NCBI GenBank assembly: GCA_019426215.1
Contig: CM033392.1
Span: forward strand, 33,958,814 to 34,022,813
Length of the DNA stretch: 64,000 nt
Source: Buddleja alternifolia
Lineage: Eukaryota > Streptophyta > Magnoliopsida > Lamiales > Scrophulariaceae
Reading direction: 5' to 3'
The notes beneath the pieces are model-generated. The model ran no database searches and had not been told where the DNA came from. It was given only the letters and a program-made list of their open reading frames with translations. Below, one piece after another: positions 23,326 to 35,315 of the stretch. Numbering within the stretch: the first letter of the stretch is position 1; each line of letters opens with the position of its first letter. A program made the translations under genes and the position numbers.

Positions 23326-24641
23326 TGATAGGAGTCATTTTCACATAAGTTTTTAGGTCCTTTTAATGACAATTCAGGACCATATATCGTTTATTTCGTG
23401 CCACTCGTGCGTTTAATATGTGTGTAAAGTGCTTTCAGGTAGTAAGCGACGATGGACGAAGAAAAGGGCAAAAAGACGACTCATTTACCCAACGCTGCCC
23501 AAGGCTTCGCACTGAGGCGTCTAGGCGCCATTTTTCTCGCGCCCAGGCGCGACCCAGCAAACAACAATCAAAGCTTCGCCTGGGCTCCCCGGAACTTTTG
23601 CCCCAAGAAAGACACGCCACATAGGCGGCGCCTAGGCGCCGATCAACGCCCGCCCAGGTGCCGCGATAACAGAATTTTGGAACTATAAATAAGATTTTTC
23701 AATTCATTTTGTGGGTTCTGAATTAGGGGAATTGGGAGCATTTTCTGGGGTTTTGAGCCATTATCACTGATTTTGAAGAGCAAGTAGAGGATAAGAGCCA
23801 AGGATTGAAGCTACATCAAAAGATCTATTGCCATTCAACCTTATAAGGAGTTTCTTTCATTGTTCATTGCATTTGATGTTTACATTTATGTATAAGAACA
23901 TGTTGAATTCTTCTATGTTGATAGTTACGGGCTAAATTCATATGGCTAGGGCCTTGTAAGAATTGATTTGTGATTTATTCGAATTATTGATAATTGTTGA
24001 ATTAATTCCTTTGTTGCTATGTGTTACGAATTTGTGCTTATACTCCTTACATGTGATTGATCACCATATGTTTTATCAATTGCCTAGCTTAGTATCTTGA
24101 GAAAGAGTTAAGTTAGGGTGCAAGAAATTCATAGCATCACCGATCAAATAGGAGTTGCCCTAGACATAGGTAAAGACTCCCGGGTGAAGTCGTTCGATTC
24201 TAATCGAGTAAACTCTAGTTCCTTAATGCATGCTTAGAGGTTAGATTTCCGGGTAGACATACTTAGGAAACCACCGCCTAAGTGTAGGAGTATATTGCGA
24301 GACATCGAGTATTCTTTACCTTAGGAGTTTTCACCATAGTAACTAGGTCTAATAATTCAACAAGAGTCTTTGAGCGAATAAGGATCAAATCAAGTCTTGC
24401 ATGTGCCTTAGTCTATTTCTCACACTTGAGTTTCGATCCGTTGCTTGTTCTTATCTCTTTTGTTCCTTGTTTGCTTACTTGTTTTACTCTTAATTCCGTT
24501 AATTTATCTTTACGTTTATTCGAAAATCATAAGCTAAAAATTCAAGTCTCCGTGGTTCGACAACCCAGACTTATATTGTCCATTATTATTACTACACGAC
24601 TAGTATACTTGCTACCAAGCACGTTAGCTTTTAGCATGTCA
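23326..24641 (+). mobile_element. Solo LTR of a Ty3/gypsy (Athila/Tat-like) element
   Basis: It starts TGATAGGAGTC and ends GCATGTCA, 1316 bp, flanked by perfect AAGAC duplications at 23321-23325 and 24642-24646. It resembles 19195-20540 closely and the LTRs of element G more distantly. A TATAAATA box lies near 23684, downstream of a GC-rich block holding the palindrome GGCGCCTAGGCGCC at 23627. It splits the ORF3 C-terminus of element B. Confidence 0.92.
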
Positions 24642-25034
24642 AAGACTATTATAACTCAATGTAAGCGCTAAGGAAAATCGCGAGGACTACAACGAAGTCT
24701 ATCATACAGCTATGATTGACATTGACAGAGTTCTCCTAGATCTAGAGAATGAGATCATCCAGTAAGATATGTCAAAGAAGCGACAGAGAAGATGATCACT
24801 TATCTTGCTTTATTCTCTTTTATCTTCTATTATTTTATGTTTTTAGTGTAATCATTGTAGGCTTCAAATTTACTATATGAACGAATGATTGAACACTGAA
24901 ACATCTTGGTAAAGCTAATCTAACATTAGCTAACTCAACTCACTTTCTAACGCTAACTTATATCTTTTGACTTTTCTTTAAATCCTTGAACTATAAATGA
25001 GTTAAGGTCTTGACATCATCAAAATGGGGGAAAT

Positions 25035-26443
25035 TGTTAGGAAATTTCATGTTAAATGTTTTGATAATGACAAGAGTTGGATTTTATGTTAAACCCCAAT
25101 TGAATGTAAGTCTATGCTTCCAAAGAATTCTTGTATAAGTGTTTAAAAGTTTATTAATTTATTAGGCTTGTAATTTTTATCTTTATAGATTTTAGACTAA
25201 GTATTAGATATCAAGTTGCTGATAGAATTCTAGGTGAGTTTTTCAGAAGTCAAGTAAAGATGAAGATTTTTCTTAAGTATCTGTCAAACGCTAAAGGAAT
25301 TTTTAGGGATGATGAATGTAGCGCTCAAAACACTCAAGCGATCAAGGATCAAATTCACCTGAAATAAATTCTCAAGTCATGAAAGACTTAAATGCAATCA
25401 TCAACGAACATTTATTTCCAACGAGAAATAAATTCAAAATGCATTAAATGCTTGATAAGTGCATTAAATGTGATAAGGCATTATGACTTGTGGACAAGGC
25501 ACTTTTTGACTAGACTGTCAAAATTCAGAGTTTAAAGTCTGCTAACATCCAATCGGTAATAGCAGAAATTCAAGAATGTCAAAGAAAGGGCTATTTACGT
25601 GCTGCGTGAGAGACACACGCCTATATGGGTCCAACGGAAAAATCTCAAGAAATCTCTATAGATAGTTCCTTTCATCAAATCCTAAACATACGTACATACA
25701 CAAGAAAAAGGTTGAAACCTTGTTGAAATATTCTTAAGAAAAGCTTTTAAACTGCATAGCCAAAATCCTTTAAGTTTTTCACAGTCATTGATATCTCAAA
25801 CATCTTCATATAAGTACCTTACAGTCTTATTGAGATATCCCAAGTTGTTTGAACTTATCAAAATCAAAGAAACCTGTGACGATAACCCTCAACCTCCTTC
25901 ATCTGCGTGAGAAAGTTGTTGATCTACAAGCAGCATTTCTGTGTGAGAGAAGCCTGTTGAAGAAGATGTTCATTGGAGTTGAAGTCTGTGCAATCAAGGA
26001 GCTCAAGATCATCTTCCTTCTCCTTTATTTTGTATAAGCCTCTGTGTGATCCTTCGATTATCATCTTAGTGGATTTGTTCCGAGTGTAAAGAAGAAGAAG
26101 GACGTAGCTGGGATTACATCACCTAGTGAACCTTTCATATCTTGTGTCATTTTACTGTTTTATTGGTTTACTTTATTATTCACATCATATTATTAAAAAG
26201 ACTTTAAAATGGTTAAGCAACTATTCGGCTAAAAGAAAGCTAAGCATTAAAAATTAATTCCGATGAGCTAATTCTGATTAAGCGATTTAAGCATTGCCCT
26301 ACTTGGGTAACTGCTGAAACCACTGCTTAGCAAGTATTCAAACTATTAAAAGTGATACAATATTTTTAAAGTCGAAAAAGACTTCAGGTTATATTCAACC
26401 CCCCTTCCTTCTAGACCCTTTCGTATGCCACTTAGGACCACCA
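25035..26443 (+). repeat. 3' LTR of element B
   Basis: It is preceded by the polypurine run ATGGGGGAAAT and begins TGTTAGGAAATTTCATG, like A's LTR. It ends near GGACCACCA at 26443 (expected CATCA, one change), where the gag of element C resumes. Its TATA region reads CTATAGATAG near 25657. Confidence 0.88.
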
Positions 26444-28048
26444 ACAAATGAGCTTCAAAGGACCCACGAGAAGATGACCACTGCGAGGGCTATCTTGGCA
26501 TACTTGGTCGAGCTCTGTGGTGAGCACAGCCGCACTGCTGCATATGAAATCTTTAAAGAGCTCTTTGGAGCCAAAATGAGAGAGGGTGAAAAGGTTGGGG
26601 ATCATGTCCTCATGATGATCGCGAGGATCGAGAGATTGGAGGCTCTCGATTTTACAATGAACCCACAACTTCAAACGAATGTTATTTTGCAGTCTCTTCC
26701 TGATTCCTTCTCCCAATTTGTCATGAACTTCAATTGTAATGAGATAGATGTTGGGTTGACTCATTCCCTCGGGTGGCTCGTGGTAGCGAAAATTAAAATT
26801 TTACAAAAGTAAACGTACAACCACCCAAAAACAAGAATATGGAATTGGTTCGATCGATTTTAATAAGGAGGTAAACGAAATTATACCTTTCGAAAATTTC
26901 GTTTCACCTCGTACATTGGATCTCAGCAACCCTGTGGTGCAAATCCACACAATTTCCCTTGGGTGAGAAATTGCCCGTCGTTTTTCGTATCTCCCGGTTT
27001 AGAGTGCTCCAAGCGTCGCACCTCTAAGATGTATCCACACCTCATTCAAGTCACCAATCGTCTTGCCTTGCGTGCTAGACAACAAAACGATTCTAAGCTT
27101 AACTTAGGCTTGATTATGTGAAAGGTTGGAATATTTTCTAAGTCGTTTAATTCAACACATGAATAGAACGACGTCGTGTTGGAAAGAGGAGAGAGGTGGC
27201 CGATTTTAGGTCTAAGAGAGGGGGGCGGATTTTTCAGCTTTTTCATCATCTATTTTAGTCTCCTTCATCTCTTATTTATAGGTGAAGATTACCTAGAGTC
27301 CTATTAGGAAAAGGAAACTTCCTTTCTCCCAAACGCTCTAGTAATCCTCATCCTATGAAGACTTGGAGGAGGGGAAAACTCTTTTCCTCTTCCACCACAC
27401 AAAAAATCGCCCCCTCCCTTATTTACACTCACAAATCGGTCAACTCCATTTAATTGGACTTTAGGATTTAATTTTGACTTCTCAATTTAATTATAGGTGC
27501 AACCCATCAATTAAATACAAGTCAAATTAAATCCAACCAACTAATTCTAACATTTATTTATTTAACTTGGGCTCCACCCAATTAAATAAAATACTTGGAC
27601 TCTACTAGGTCCATTAATTTAATTAATTCTACAAGATTATTTAAAAGAGTAAAATTAATTGAATCCTTCAATTAATTTATATTCCATATTAGAAAAGTAC
27701 TAAGCTTTCCTAATTCCCTCAATTTCTTCGAAATTGATTAATCACATCTATTCAAGCAGTGACTCTCTCGAGTTACACTACTATAGAAATGATCTATTAC
27801 AGCGGTTTTAACCGCTGTAATTGGTTCAGGCCAATTACAGCGGTTAAAAACCGCTGTAATAGGCACCTATTACAGCGGTTATTTTTATAACCGCTGTAAT
27901 AGGTATATCCTATTACAGCGGTTATACAAATAACCGCTATTAAAAAAAAAAAATTATTTTTCCGTGGCCTATTACAGCAGTTTTTTCCAAAACCGCTGTA
28001 ATAGGCCCCGGAAAAAAATTTTAAAAAATTTTGATCATGTCGGAATGA

Positions 28049-28305
28049 TACGAAATTCGCACGGTCATAACGAAACGGCATTCCGAACAAAACGCAAGGA
28101 AAAACCTTGCGCTCTCGTGATTTTAGCCATTTGAGATCGTTTAAGGCCTCAAATTTGCGTTTTATTACAAAAATACCCTATTTTCGTAATAAAACGCAAA
28201 TTTGAGGCCTTAAACTACCTCAAATGGCTAAAATTCCGAGATCGCATGACGCCATCATGCGTTTTGTTTAGAATACCATTTCACTATGACTATACGAATT
28301 TCGAG
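28049..28305. repeat. Imperfect long hairpin inside the CACTA element, arms about 120 bp
   Basis: The left arm, from CGAAATTCGCACGG at 28049, pairs with the right arm ending near 28305. The inner 50 bp of each arm (around GGCCTCAAATTTGCG) are almost perfectly complementary, with a loop of about 15 bases near 28187. A transcript through it would form a strong stem. Confidence 0.85.
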
Positions 28306-28350
28306 TCATTTCAATACCGCAAAATTTCAACCGAGAAATATTTTCGTAAA

Positions 28351-28680
28351 TACACAAATATACATACACCCATCCACACATACACAAATATACATACACC
28401 CATCCACACATACACAAATATACATACACCCATCCACACATACACAAATATACATACACCCATGAACATATACCCAAATATACATACACCCATCCACATA
28501 TACACAAATATACATACACCCATCAACATATACGCAATATACACAAACCCATCCACATATACACAAATATACATACACCCGCACATACACAAATATACAC
28601 ATATACACAAAATAAATACACACACACATACACAAATATACATACACCCACACATATACACATATACAAATATAGATATA
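28351..28680. repeat. 30-bp minisatellite (TACACAAATATACATACACC...)
   Basis: The 30-base unit starting at 28351 repeats almost perfectly about seven times and then degrades into a shorter AC/AT-rich array up to about 28680. It gives spurious ORFs of 10-residue repeats on both strands. It is a direct repeat without unique spacers, so it is not a CRISPR. Confidence 0.92.
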
Positions 28681-30589
28681 TATATATAGAGGGAAGAAGA
28701 GAGAAAGAGAAGAAGCTTACTATCGTCGTGGTGGTGGTCGCGGCGGCGGCGGTAAGTGGTGGTGGCGGTGGCGCCGGTAAGTGGTGGTGATGTCGAGCTT
28801 TTTTGGGGAGGGGGGGATCGAGAGACCGAGAATAGAGAGAGAGAGAAGCTGAAATGGGTTTTAAATTTGAGAGTGGGAGAGAGAAGCGGGAAGATAAAAA
28901 TATTTCGAATTTTTTCGTACATGGCCTATTACAGCGGTTTTTTTAAAACCCCTGTAATAGGTTTAAATTTTTTATTTTTTTTTTAGCTGCCTTTTACAGC
29001 GGTTCAGTAGTGAACCGCTGTAATAGACCTGGCACCTATTACAGCGGTTCTTTTACGAACCGCTGTAATAGCCCCCTCCGTTCAGCGGTTTTTTGAAAAA
29101 CCGCTGTAATTGGGGCGCTGTAATAGGCTCTTTTTGTAGTAGTGTTAGTGTGTGACCCCTTAGGCTCGTTTCTATCTAGTAGTAAGTACACCTTCCCACA
29201 GTGCTAGTGTACCTTCCTAAAATGGAAAGTACTAGATTAAATCAATCCTTTGATTTAATCAAGCCTCGAATTAGTCACCAAGCTAATTCTCGGTACTTAC
29301 AAATCGCGGTTGCCCACCAAGCATAGGGTCCCGAAGACCTAGATAAAACGAAACTAAAGATACGCCTTTTGCGATCTTGATCCTCGCATAAGTAAGATCC
29401 CTCTATCTAATCTCCCGATTGAATCTAGAGCATTGGCTAAGGTCGAAGCTCTATTAATTCAATACTATGTTTACCACGTAATGTGAAATCGACTTCGACT
29501 ATCTAAACGAGGAAACCCTACGCCTCTTTAGATGTCATACTTCGGCCGAAGATTCCTTAAGTCGATTCACTATGTAACCATAGGAGATTAACCGACTGGC
29601 TAATGTCAGAGATAGATTCCTCTTGATTCTCACGTGCCTTACTACGGAAGACGTGCAAGTCTGAGTTTGCCCATATTCGATCATCTAAAGTGATCATGTA
29701 ACAAATCAAGAACATGCGCGGTTACGCATAAGATATCCAATGGAATCTTAGGTCCATAAGGATTACTCTTATACTACAAGACCACTGGAAGGTCCACATT
29801 CGACTGGGAATCCATTTCAGGAACTTCCATGGGGTTGTTCAGTTCGCCCATTACCACAATGGCAACCCTCATATATGCATTGGCTTTCCCCGTGCCAGTA
29901 TCTATGGAAAGAGATACACTTCTACCAGAGTATGCATCATATGAGCAAGTCTTTTGGGTTGCATCGATATCCCTTTATCTCGATGAACCCTTTCACGACT
30001 TGGAACAATGTTTAAAGATCACAGCTTTCGAGACATATTCCATCATTGCCACACCCAATGTGCAATGATGTCTCATAGCTATGTGTGATCTTTCGGGACT
30101 TTATTCTAAGCCAAAGTAAAAACTAATTTAAGAATAAAGACATGCCACACATAAAAAAGAGATTGACTTTATTTATAAGAAAATGATTGTTCAACTCTAG
30201 AGTTACTATTAGAAAGAATGGCACCCAATAATTGGTGCACCAGGCACTAACTCTAACAATAGAATGTAACTTAGCTGGGCTACTAAATAAATTAACAACT
30301 GCGCAATCTCAATCGAAGCCTAAGGGAAAGAAAACTGCACTGGTTATCTCCTCTGTTCTCAAAATGGCTAAGAGTAAGAAAAATAAAACCAATAAGCATC
30401 TAGGTGAGCTTGGAACTCAGGGCGGTGTCGATAAGGGCAAAGGGAAACCTCCTGTAATTCACAAGAGTAAGGTGCCAAAGAAGACGGATAGATGCCTACA
30501 CTACGATGAGCTAGGCCACTGGAGAAGGAACTATCCAAATATGGGCCATCGCGCACAAGGTATGGAACTTTATGTGCATGAAACTTATT

Positions 30590-32059
30590 GTTCTATGACC
30601 TTATTCTCCACATCTTAGATTCTTGATTATAGAGCCAGTGCTCACATTTATTGTATGAATCAGGATCTGGTGCGATAAATGAAGCTGGACAATGATGAGT
30701 GAAGACAAAAGTAGGCAGCAGGTAAAGCGTCGCGGCTACTGCAATTGGATCTACCTCGTTGCTTTGAAATTCTGGACATTTACTATTTTTGGATAATGTT
30801 TTGGTTTTGCCCAATGGGCTTAAAACCATTGTTTCAATTCCCGGTTTAGTTAACCATGGTAATACTTTCCATTTTATTGACGAACATTGCAACATTTATT
30901 ATGGTAAGTAAGCTTTGCTTCTTTAGTAAATGGTTTGTACTACCTTAATGTCCAGAATGAGTGTGCTGTAAATACTATATAAAGGAAACGTGGTAGGCAA
31001 GGAATTAACCAAAGATTAATTTAGGATCTTAGACTAGGACATGCCGGTGAGCACAAAATTCACAAAATGGAGAAAGATGGACTGATAGGTCCATTGGGAT
31101 TGGATACCTATCCTACTTGTGAATCTTGTCTCAAGGGCAAAATGGCTAGATCCCCCTTCACAGAGACTTTTGAAAGAGCCTCACAAATCTTAGATTTAGT
31201 GCATACTGATGTTTGTGGACCATTTCTAGAAATGGCTCATGGAGGTTTCCTTTACTTCATCACGTTCATAGATGACCATTCAAGATATGGTCTAGTGTAC
31301 TTGATAAAGCATAAGTCTGAATTCTTCGAAAGATTCAAAGAATTTAAGGCTTTAGTGGTAAATCAAACCGGGCAACATATAAAGGCTCTTCGATCTGACC
31401 GAGGAGGAGAATATATAAGTGCAAAGTTTGATGAATACCTTAGAGAGAATGGTATAATATTACAGCTCACACCTCCAGCAACACCACAATTAAATGGAAT
31501 AGCCAAGCGAAGAAATCGAACTTTGTTGGACATGGTTCGATCCATGCTCAGCTACACTGACTTACCCATTTCACTGTAGGGTCACGCGCTCCTTATAGAT
31601 GTACATATCTTAAATAGGTGTCCGTCCAAGTCCGTTCCTAAGACCCCATATGAAATATAGAGAAATAGGAAATCAAGTCTTAATCACATCAAGATTTGGG
31701 GATGTCCTGCTTGTGTCAAAAAGACTAAAGTAGAGAAGTTGGAGGCTAGATCCTTAAAAGGGCATTTCGTTGGTTATCCTGAGGATTCCATGGGATACCT
31801 CTTTTAACTGCATGATGATTAAAGGATCATTGTAGCTTTTCAAACCCACTTTCTTGAAGATGAGTTCATTCAAGAAGGTGGAGCTGGTAGAAAGATTGTT
31901 TTGAAATAACAAAATGAAACTCTATTAGATAAATCTACATAATAAGTAAGAACTAAACCTTCTATAATACAACAACAACCTCGAAGATCAAATAGGATAC
32001 CTTAACTGCCTGAGAGGTATGGAAATCTACTATAGAGGGAGCTGAGCCTCCATTCTGTA
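30590..32059 (+). pseudogene. pol: Protease and integrase part of pol, element C
   Basis: The protease motif near 30625 reads LDYRASAH in place of LDSGASAH, so the active site is destroyed. Integrase is readable at 31067-31579: ESCLKGKMARSPF zinc-binding tail, LVHTDVCGP (first Asp), a FIDDHSRYG block, LRSDRGGEY (second Asp) and the ATPQLNG motif. A stop follows at about 31577, and the remaining domain to 32059 is broken by further stops. Upstream of 31067 the GAG-pre-integrase part is poorly preserved. Confidence 0.85.
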
Positions 32060-33569
32060 TTGGAGGATGGTCATGGAGATGATCCCTCCACATATGATCA
32101 AGCGATGGTGGATGGGGATGCTGCAAGATGGCGTGAAGCTATACAAACAGAAATAAACTCGATGCATTCAAACAAAGTATGGACACTTGTAGATTGGCCT
32201 AATGGTATTGCACCAATTGGGTGTAAATGGATTTATAAGAGAAAGATTGGTGTTGATGGCAAGGTTGAAACCTATAAAGCCAGGCTAGTGGCAAAAGGAT
32301 ATAGTCAAAAGAAAGGAATTGACTACCAAGAAACCTTTTCCAAAGTAGCTATGATCAACTCTATAAGAATTCTACTTGCAATAGCATCTCACCTTTACTA
32401 TAAGATATGGCAAATGGATGTCAAAACTGCTTTTCTGAATGGATTCCTAGAAGAGGATATCTATATAGAACATCCCAAAGGTTTTATATCCGAGGATGGT
32501 ATCTATAAGGTGTGGAAGCTTGAAAGATCCATTTATGGACTCAAGCATGCATCTAGGAGCTAGAATCAACGATTTGATGAAGCAGTTAAAGGATTTGACT
32601 TCATCAAAAATGAAGACGAGCCATGTGTTTATAAGAAGGTTACTGGGAGTAAGATATCATTCCTTGTGCTACATGAAGATGACATATTGCTTATAGGAAA
32701 TGATATAGGAATGCTCTCCACTGTTAAGAAGTGGCTTTCAAGTACTTTCTCCATGAAAGACTTGGGAAATGCTAATTACATTCTAGGGATTCGAATCTAT
32801 AGAGATCGAACAAATAGAATGATAGGGCTCTCTCAAACCCTTTACTTAGAAAAGGTCGTGAAGAGATTTAAGATGAAGGATTCTAAGAAAGGGTTCCTTC
32901 CAATGAAGCATGGGGTGCATCTGTTAAAAACTATGTGTCCTCAAAGTGAGGAAGATAGAAAAGAGATGAGTATTGTACCCTATGCTTCTGCAGTGGGTAG
33001 CCAGATATACGCGATGCTGTGTACTAGACATGACATTGCTTATGCAGTAAGTGTTGTTAGTCAAATTCAAGCAAACCCAGGCAAGGAACATTGGATAGCT
33101 ATGAAAAATATCCCAAAGTATTTGAAGAGAACTAAGGATATTATTCTCATCAATGGGATTGGTGACCTAAGAGTAGACCGTTACACCAACTCAGATTTCC
33201 AATCAGATGTCGATGACTGGAAATCCACCTCGGGGTTCATATTCACCCTCCACGGTGGGGTGGTGACTTAGAAAAGTTCCAAGCAAAGCACAACATTGGA
33301 TTCCACCATAGAGGCTGAATGCGTAGCTACATCTGAGGCAGGTAAAGAAGCTTTTTGTCTAAGGAAGTTTCTTAGGCTGTGTTTGGAGTGATGGATTTGA
33401 ACCTGGGGATTTCAAATCTCCTGCTCAAATCCATTCTTTGCTGTTTGGCCCAATTCTAAATGAATGGATTTCAAATCCATTTTAGGGCTGAGTGGATTTG
33501 AAGCCCATTTTCTAATGGATTTCAAATCCACTCTCATACCCTGTCATTTGAAATCCACTCCAACTAAAA

Positions 33570-34312
33570 TCAACACACATTTACACACACATCGAACTTT
33601 TTACACTCATAGTCACACACACTTCACTCTTTTTAAATACACTGCACATATTTGCACACACACTGCACATATTTTCACACACACTACACCTGTTTTACAC
33701 ACACTGCATATTTTTTACACACACTGCACACATTTTACACACAATGCACACTTTTTACACACAATGCACACTTTTTACACACACTACACACTTTTTACAC
33801 ACACTGCACATATTTTACACACAATGCACACTTTTTACACACGCTGTCCATATTTTCACACACACTCCATACTTTTTACACACACTACACATATTTTCAC
33901 ACACACTACACACTTTTTACACACACTGCACACTATTTACATATACTGCAAACTTTTTACACACACTACATATTTTTTACACATAATGCACACTTTTTAC
34001 ACACACTGCATATTTGCACACACACTCCATACTTTTTACATACACAACACACTTTTTACACACACAACACATTTTTTTACACACATTGCAAACTTTTTAC
34101 ACACACTGCGCATTTTTTTCACACTTTTTATACACACTGCACATATTTTACACATATGCACACTTTTTTACACACATTGCACACAATTTCACACACACTA
34201 CACACTTTTTACACGCACTGCATATTTTTTCCACACACTTTACACTTTTTACGCACACTACACACACTGCACATTTTTTACACACTTTTTACAAACAGTG
34301 GACACATTGTAT
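33570..34312. repeat. Left minisatellite arm, unit about 20 bp (ACACACTGCACATTTTTT)
   Basis: Roughly 35 degenerate units of about 19-21 bases, alternating ACACACTRCACA with a T-run, fill this stretch. All three plus-strand frames stay open for long distances because the unit lacks stops, producing His/Thr/Phe-rich ORFs that are not proteins. Confidence 0.93.
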
Positions 34313-35315
34313 GTGTAATGTGTGTAGTGTGTGTAAAATATATGTGGTGTTTATATAAAGTGTGCATTTCGTGTAGATGTGTGTTGTGTGTGTTGTGCAT
34401 GTAAGAAGTGTGCAGTGTGTGTAAATGTGTGTAGTGTGTGTAAAATGTATGTAAAAAATATGCAGTGCGCAATGTGTAAAATGTATATAAAAAATATGCA
34501 GTGTGTTGTGTGTATAAGAAGTGTGCAGTGTGTGTAAATGTGTGTAGCGTGTGTAAAATATGTGTAGTGTGTGTAAAAATGTGTAGTATGTGTGTAGAAA
34601 ATGTGTTATGCGTGTAAGAAGTGTCCAATGTGTGTAAATATGTGTAGCGTGCGTAAAATATATGTAAAAAATATGCAGTGCGTGTAAAAAATGTGTTGTG
34701 CATATAAGAAGTGTGCAGTGTGTGTAAAATATGTGCAAAAAGTGTGTAGTGAGTGTAAACAATGTGTAGTGTGTGTGTAAGATATATGTAAATGTGTGTA
34801 GTGTGTGTAAATATGTGTAGTGTGTGTAAAAGAAGTGTGCAGTGTGTGTAAATGTGTGTAGTGTGTGTAAAATATATGTAAAAAATATATAGTGAGTGTA
34901 AAAATTGTGTTATGCGTATAAGAAGTGTGCAGTGTGTGTAAATGTGTATATTGTGTGTAAGATATATGCAAAAAGTGTGCAATGTGTGTAAAAAATGTGT
35001 AGTGTATGTAAAAAGTGTGTTGTGCATGTAAGAAGTGTGTAGTGTGTGTAAAATAAATGTAAAAAATATGCAGCGTGTGTAAAAAGTGTGTTGTGTATAT
35101 AAGAAGTGTGCAGTGTGTATAAATGTGTGTAGTGTGTGTAGAATATGTGTAAAAGGTGTGCACTGTGTGTAAAAAGTGTGTTGTGCGTGTAAGAAATGTG
35201 CAGTGTGTGTGAAAATATGTGCAAAATGTGTGCAGTGTGTGTAAAAGTGTGTTGTGTGTGTAAAAAGTGTGCAATGTGTGTAAAATATGTGTAATTGTGT
35301 GTAGTGTAATGTAAA
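34313..35315. repeat. Right minisatellite arm, reverse complement of the left arm
   Basis: The same unit in opposite orientation (GTGTGTAAAAAGTGTGCAGT) repeats about 50 times. Together with the left arm it makes a giant imperfect palindrome of about 1.7 kb with its centre near 34312. The minus-strand ORFs here are artefacts of the repeat. Confidence 0.93.

Larger units (their letters stand above)
15805..24795 (+). pseudogene. Third ORF of element B, split by three LTR insertions
   Basis: This is homologous to 6530-10847. Surviving pieces are 15805-17056 (with the duplicated N-terminus), 18796-19194 (a Lys-rich stretch, then Pro/Ser linkers), 20566-23325 and 24642-24795 (the coiled-coil C-terminus, ending TGA at 24793-24795). 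Shared blocks include ILADICAKMIECRKGSF near 16795, a basic run RPKRKIVLIVVEPSKPAKK near 18955, IIARLEYLETPLRDLVEFE near 21255 and DIDRVLLDLENEI near 24720. A 79-base intron is inferred at 20766. It keeps the acceptor that A has lost but seems to lack the segment that contains intron 1 in A. Function unknown; the basic and coiled-coil parts suggest a nucleic-acid or scaffold role rather than an envelope. Confidence 0.7.
12590..26443 (+). mobile_element. Element B: Sirevirus-like copia, 5' part off window, several nested insertions
   Basis: It starts inside integrase (ACACCTCAACAG, the TPQQNG motif) directly at the end of A's LTR. It runs through RT, RNase H, spacer, ORF3, polypurine tract and 3' LTR, in the same order as A. 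Its missing gag, protease and 5' LTR would lie left of the window beyond A if A is nested in B. Its right edge falls in the gag of element C. Nested within it are 17057-18795, 19195-20564 and 23326-24641, all in ORF3. Confidence 0.8.
27776..29144. mobile_element. Non-autonomous CACTA (En/Spm) DNA transposon, 1369 bp
   Basis: The ends are CACTACTATAGAAA and, read from the other side, CACTACTACAAAAAGAG, with 3-bp TTA duplications (27773-27775 and 29145-29147). The empty site is seen in the other family-X LTR near 62480. Both terminal 250 bp are packed with TTACAGCGGTT motifs in inverted pairs, matching the subterminal transposase-binding repeats of CACTA elements. The interior holds a long hairpin, a 30-bp minisatellite, a GGT/GGC-rich stretch near 28725 and a GA-rich stretch near 28820. 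No transposase is encoded. Confidence 0.92.
26749..30258 (-). mobile_element. Solo LTR, family X, minus strand, split by a CACTA element
   Basis: On the plus strand it runs TGTTGGGTTGACTC ... CTAACTCTAACA with perfect ATAGA duplications at 26744-26748 and 30259-30263. It is the reverse complement of 61372-63501, apart from the CACTA insertion at 27776-29144 that makes it longer. A TATA-like box on the minus strand lies at 27274-27281. The two small ORFs readable here (27046-27249 and 29829-30068) are also readable in the other copy, but the copies are so alike that this says little about coding. Confidence 0.92.
26444..30618 (+). pseudogene. gag: gag of element C, split by a solo LTR
   Basis: The first piece (26444-26748) shows the copia gag core NELQRTHEKM, IFKELFGAKM, VGDHVLMMIARIERLEALDF and LQSLPDSFSQFVMNFN. 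The second (30264-30618) continues at ECNLAGLLNKLTTAQ and reaches a zinc knuckle whose second and third Cys have become Tyr (CLHYDELGHWRRNYP). The insertion at 26749 carries a perfect ATAGA duplication and the frame continues when it is removed. The role is particle formation and RNA packaging; this copy is not functional. Confidence 0.85.

Noticed and set aside
28351..28560. Regular 30-bp repeats resembling a CRISPR array
   Set aside because: The repeats are contiguous without unique spacers and sit in a plant DNA transposon.
28246..28922. ORFs of 83-203 codons with 10-residue repeats (YTNIHTPIHT and Tyr/Val/Cys-rich antisense)
   Set aside because: They come from the 30-bp minisatellite and neighbouring simple sequence in the CACTA element.
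29829..30068. 79-codon ORF, also found at 61562-61801
   Set aside because: It lies antisense in the LTR of family X; the two copies are nearly identical, so shared openness is not evidence of coding.
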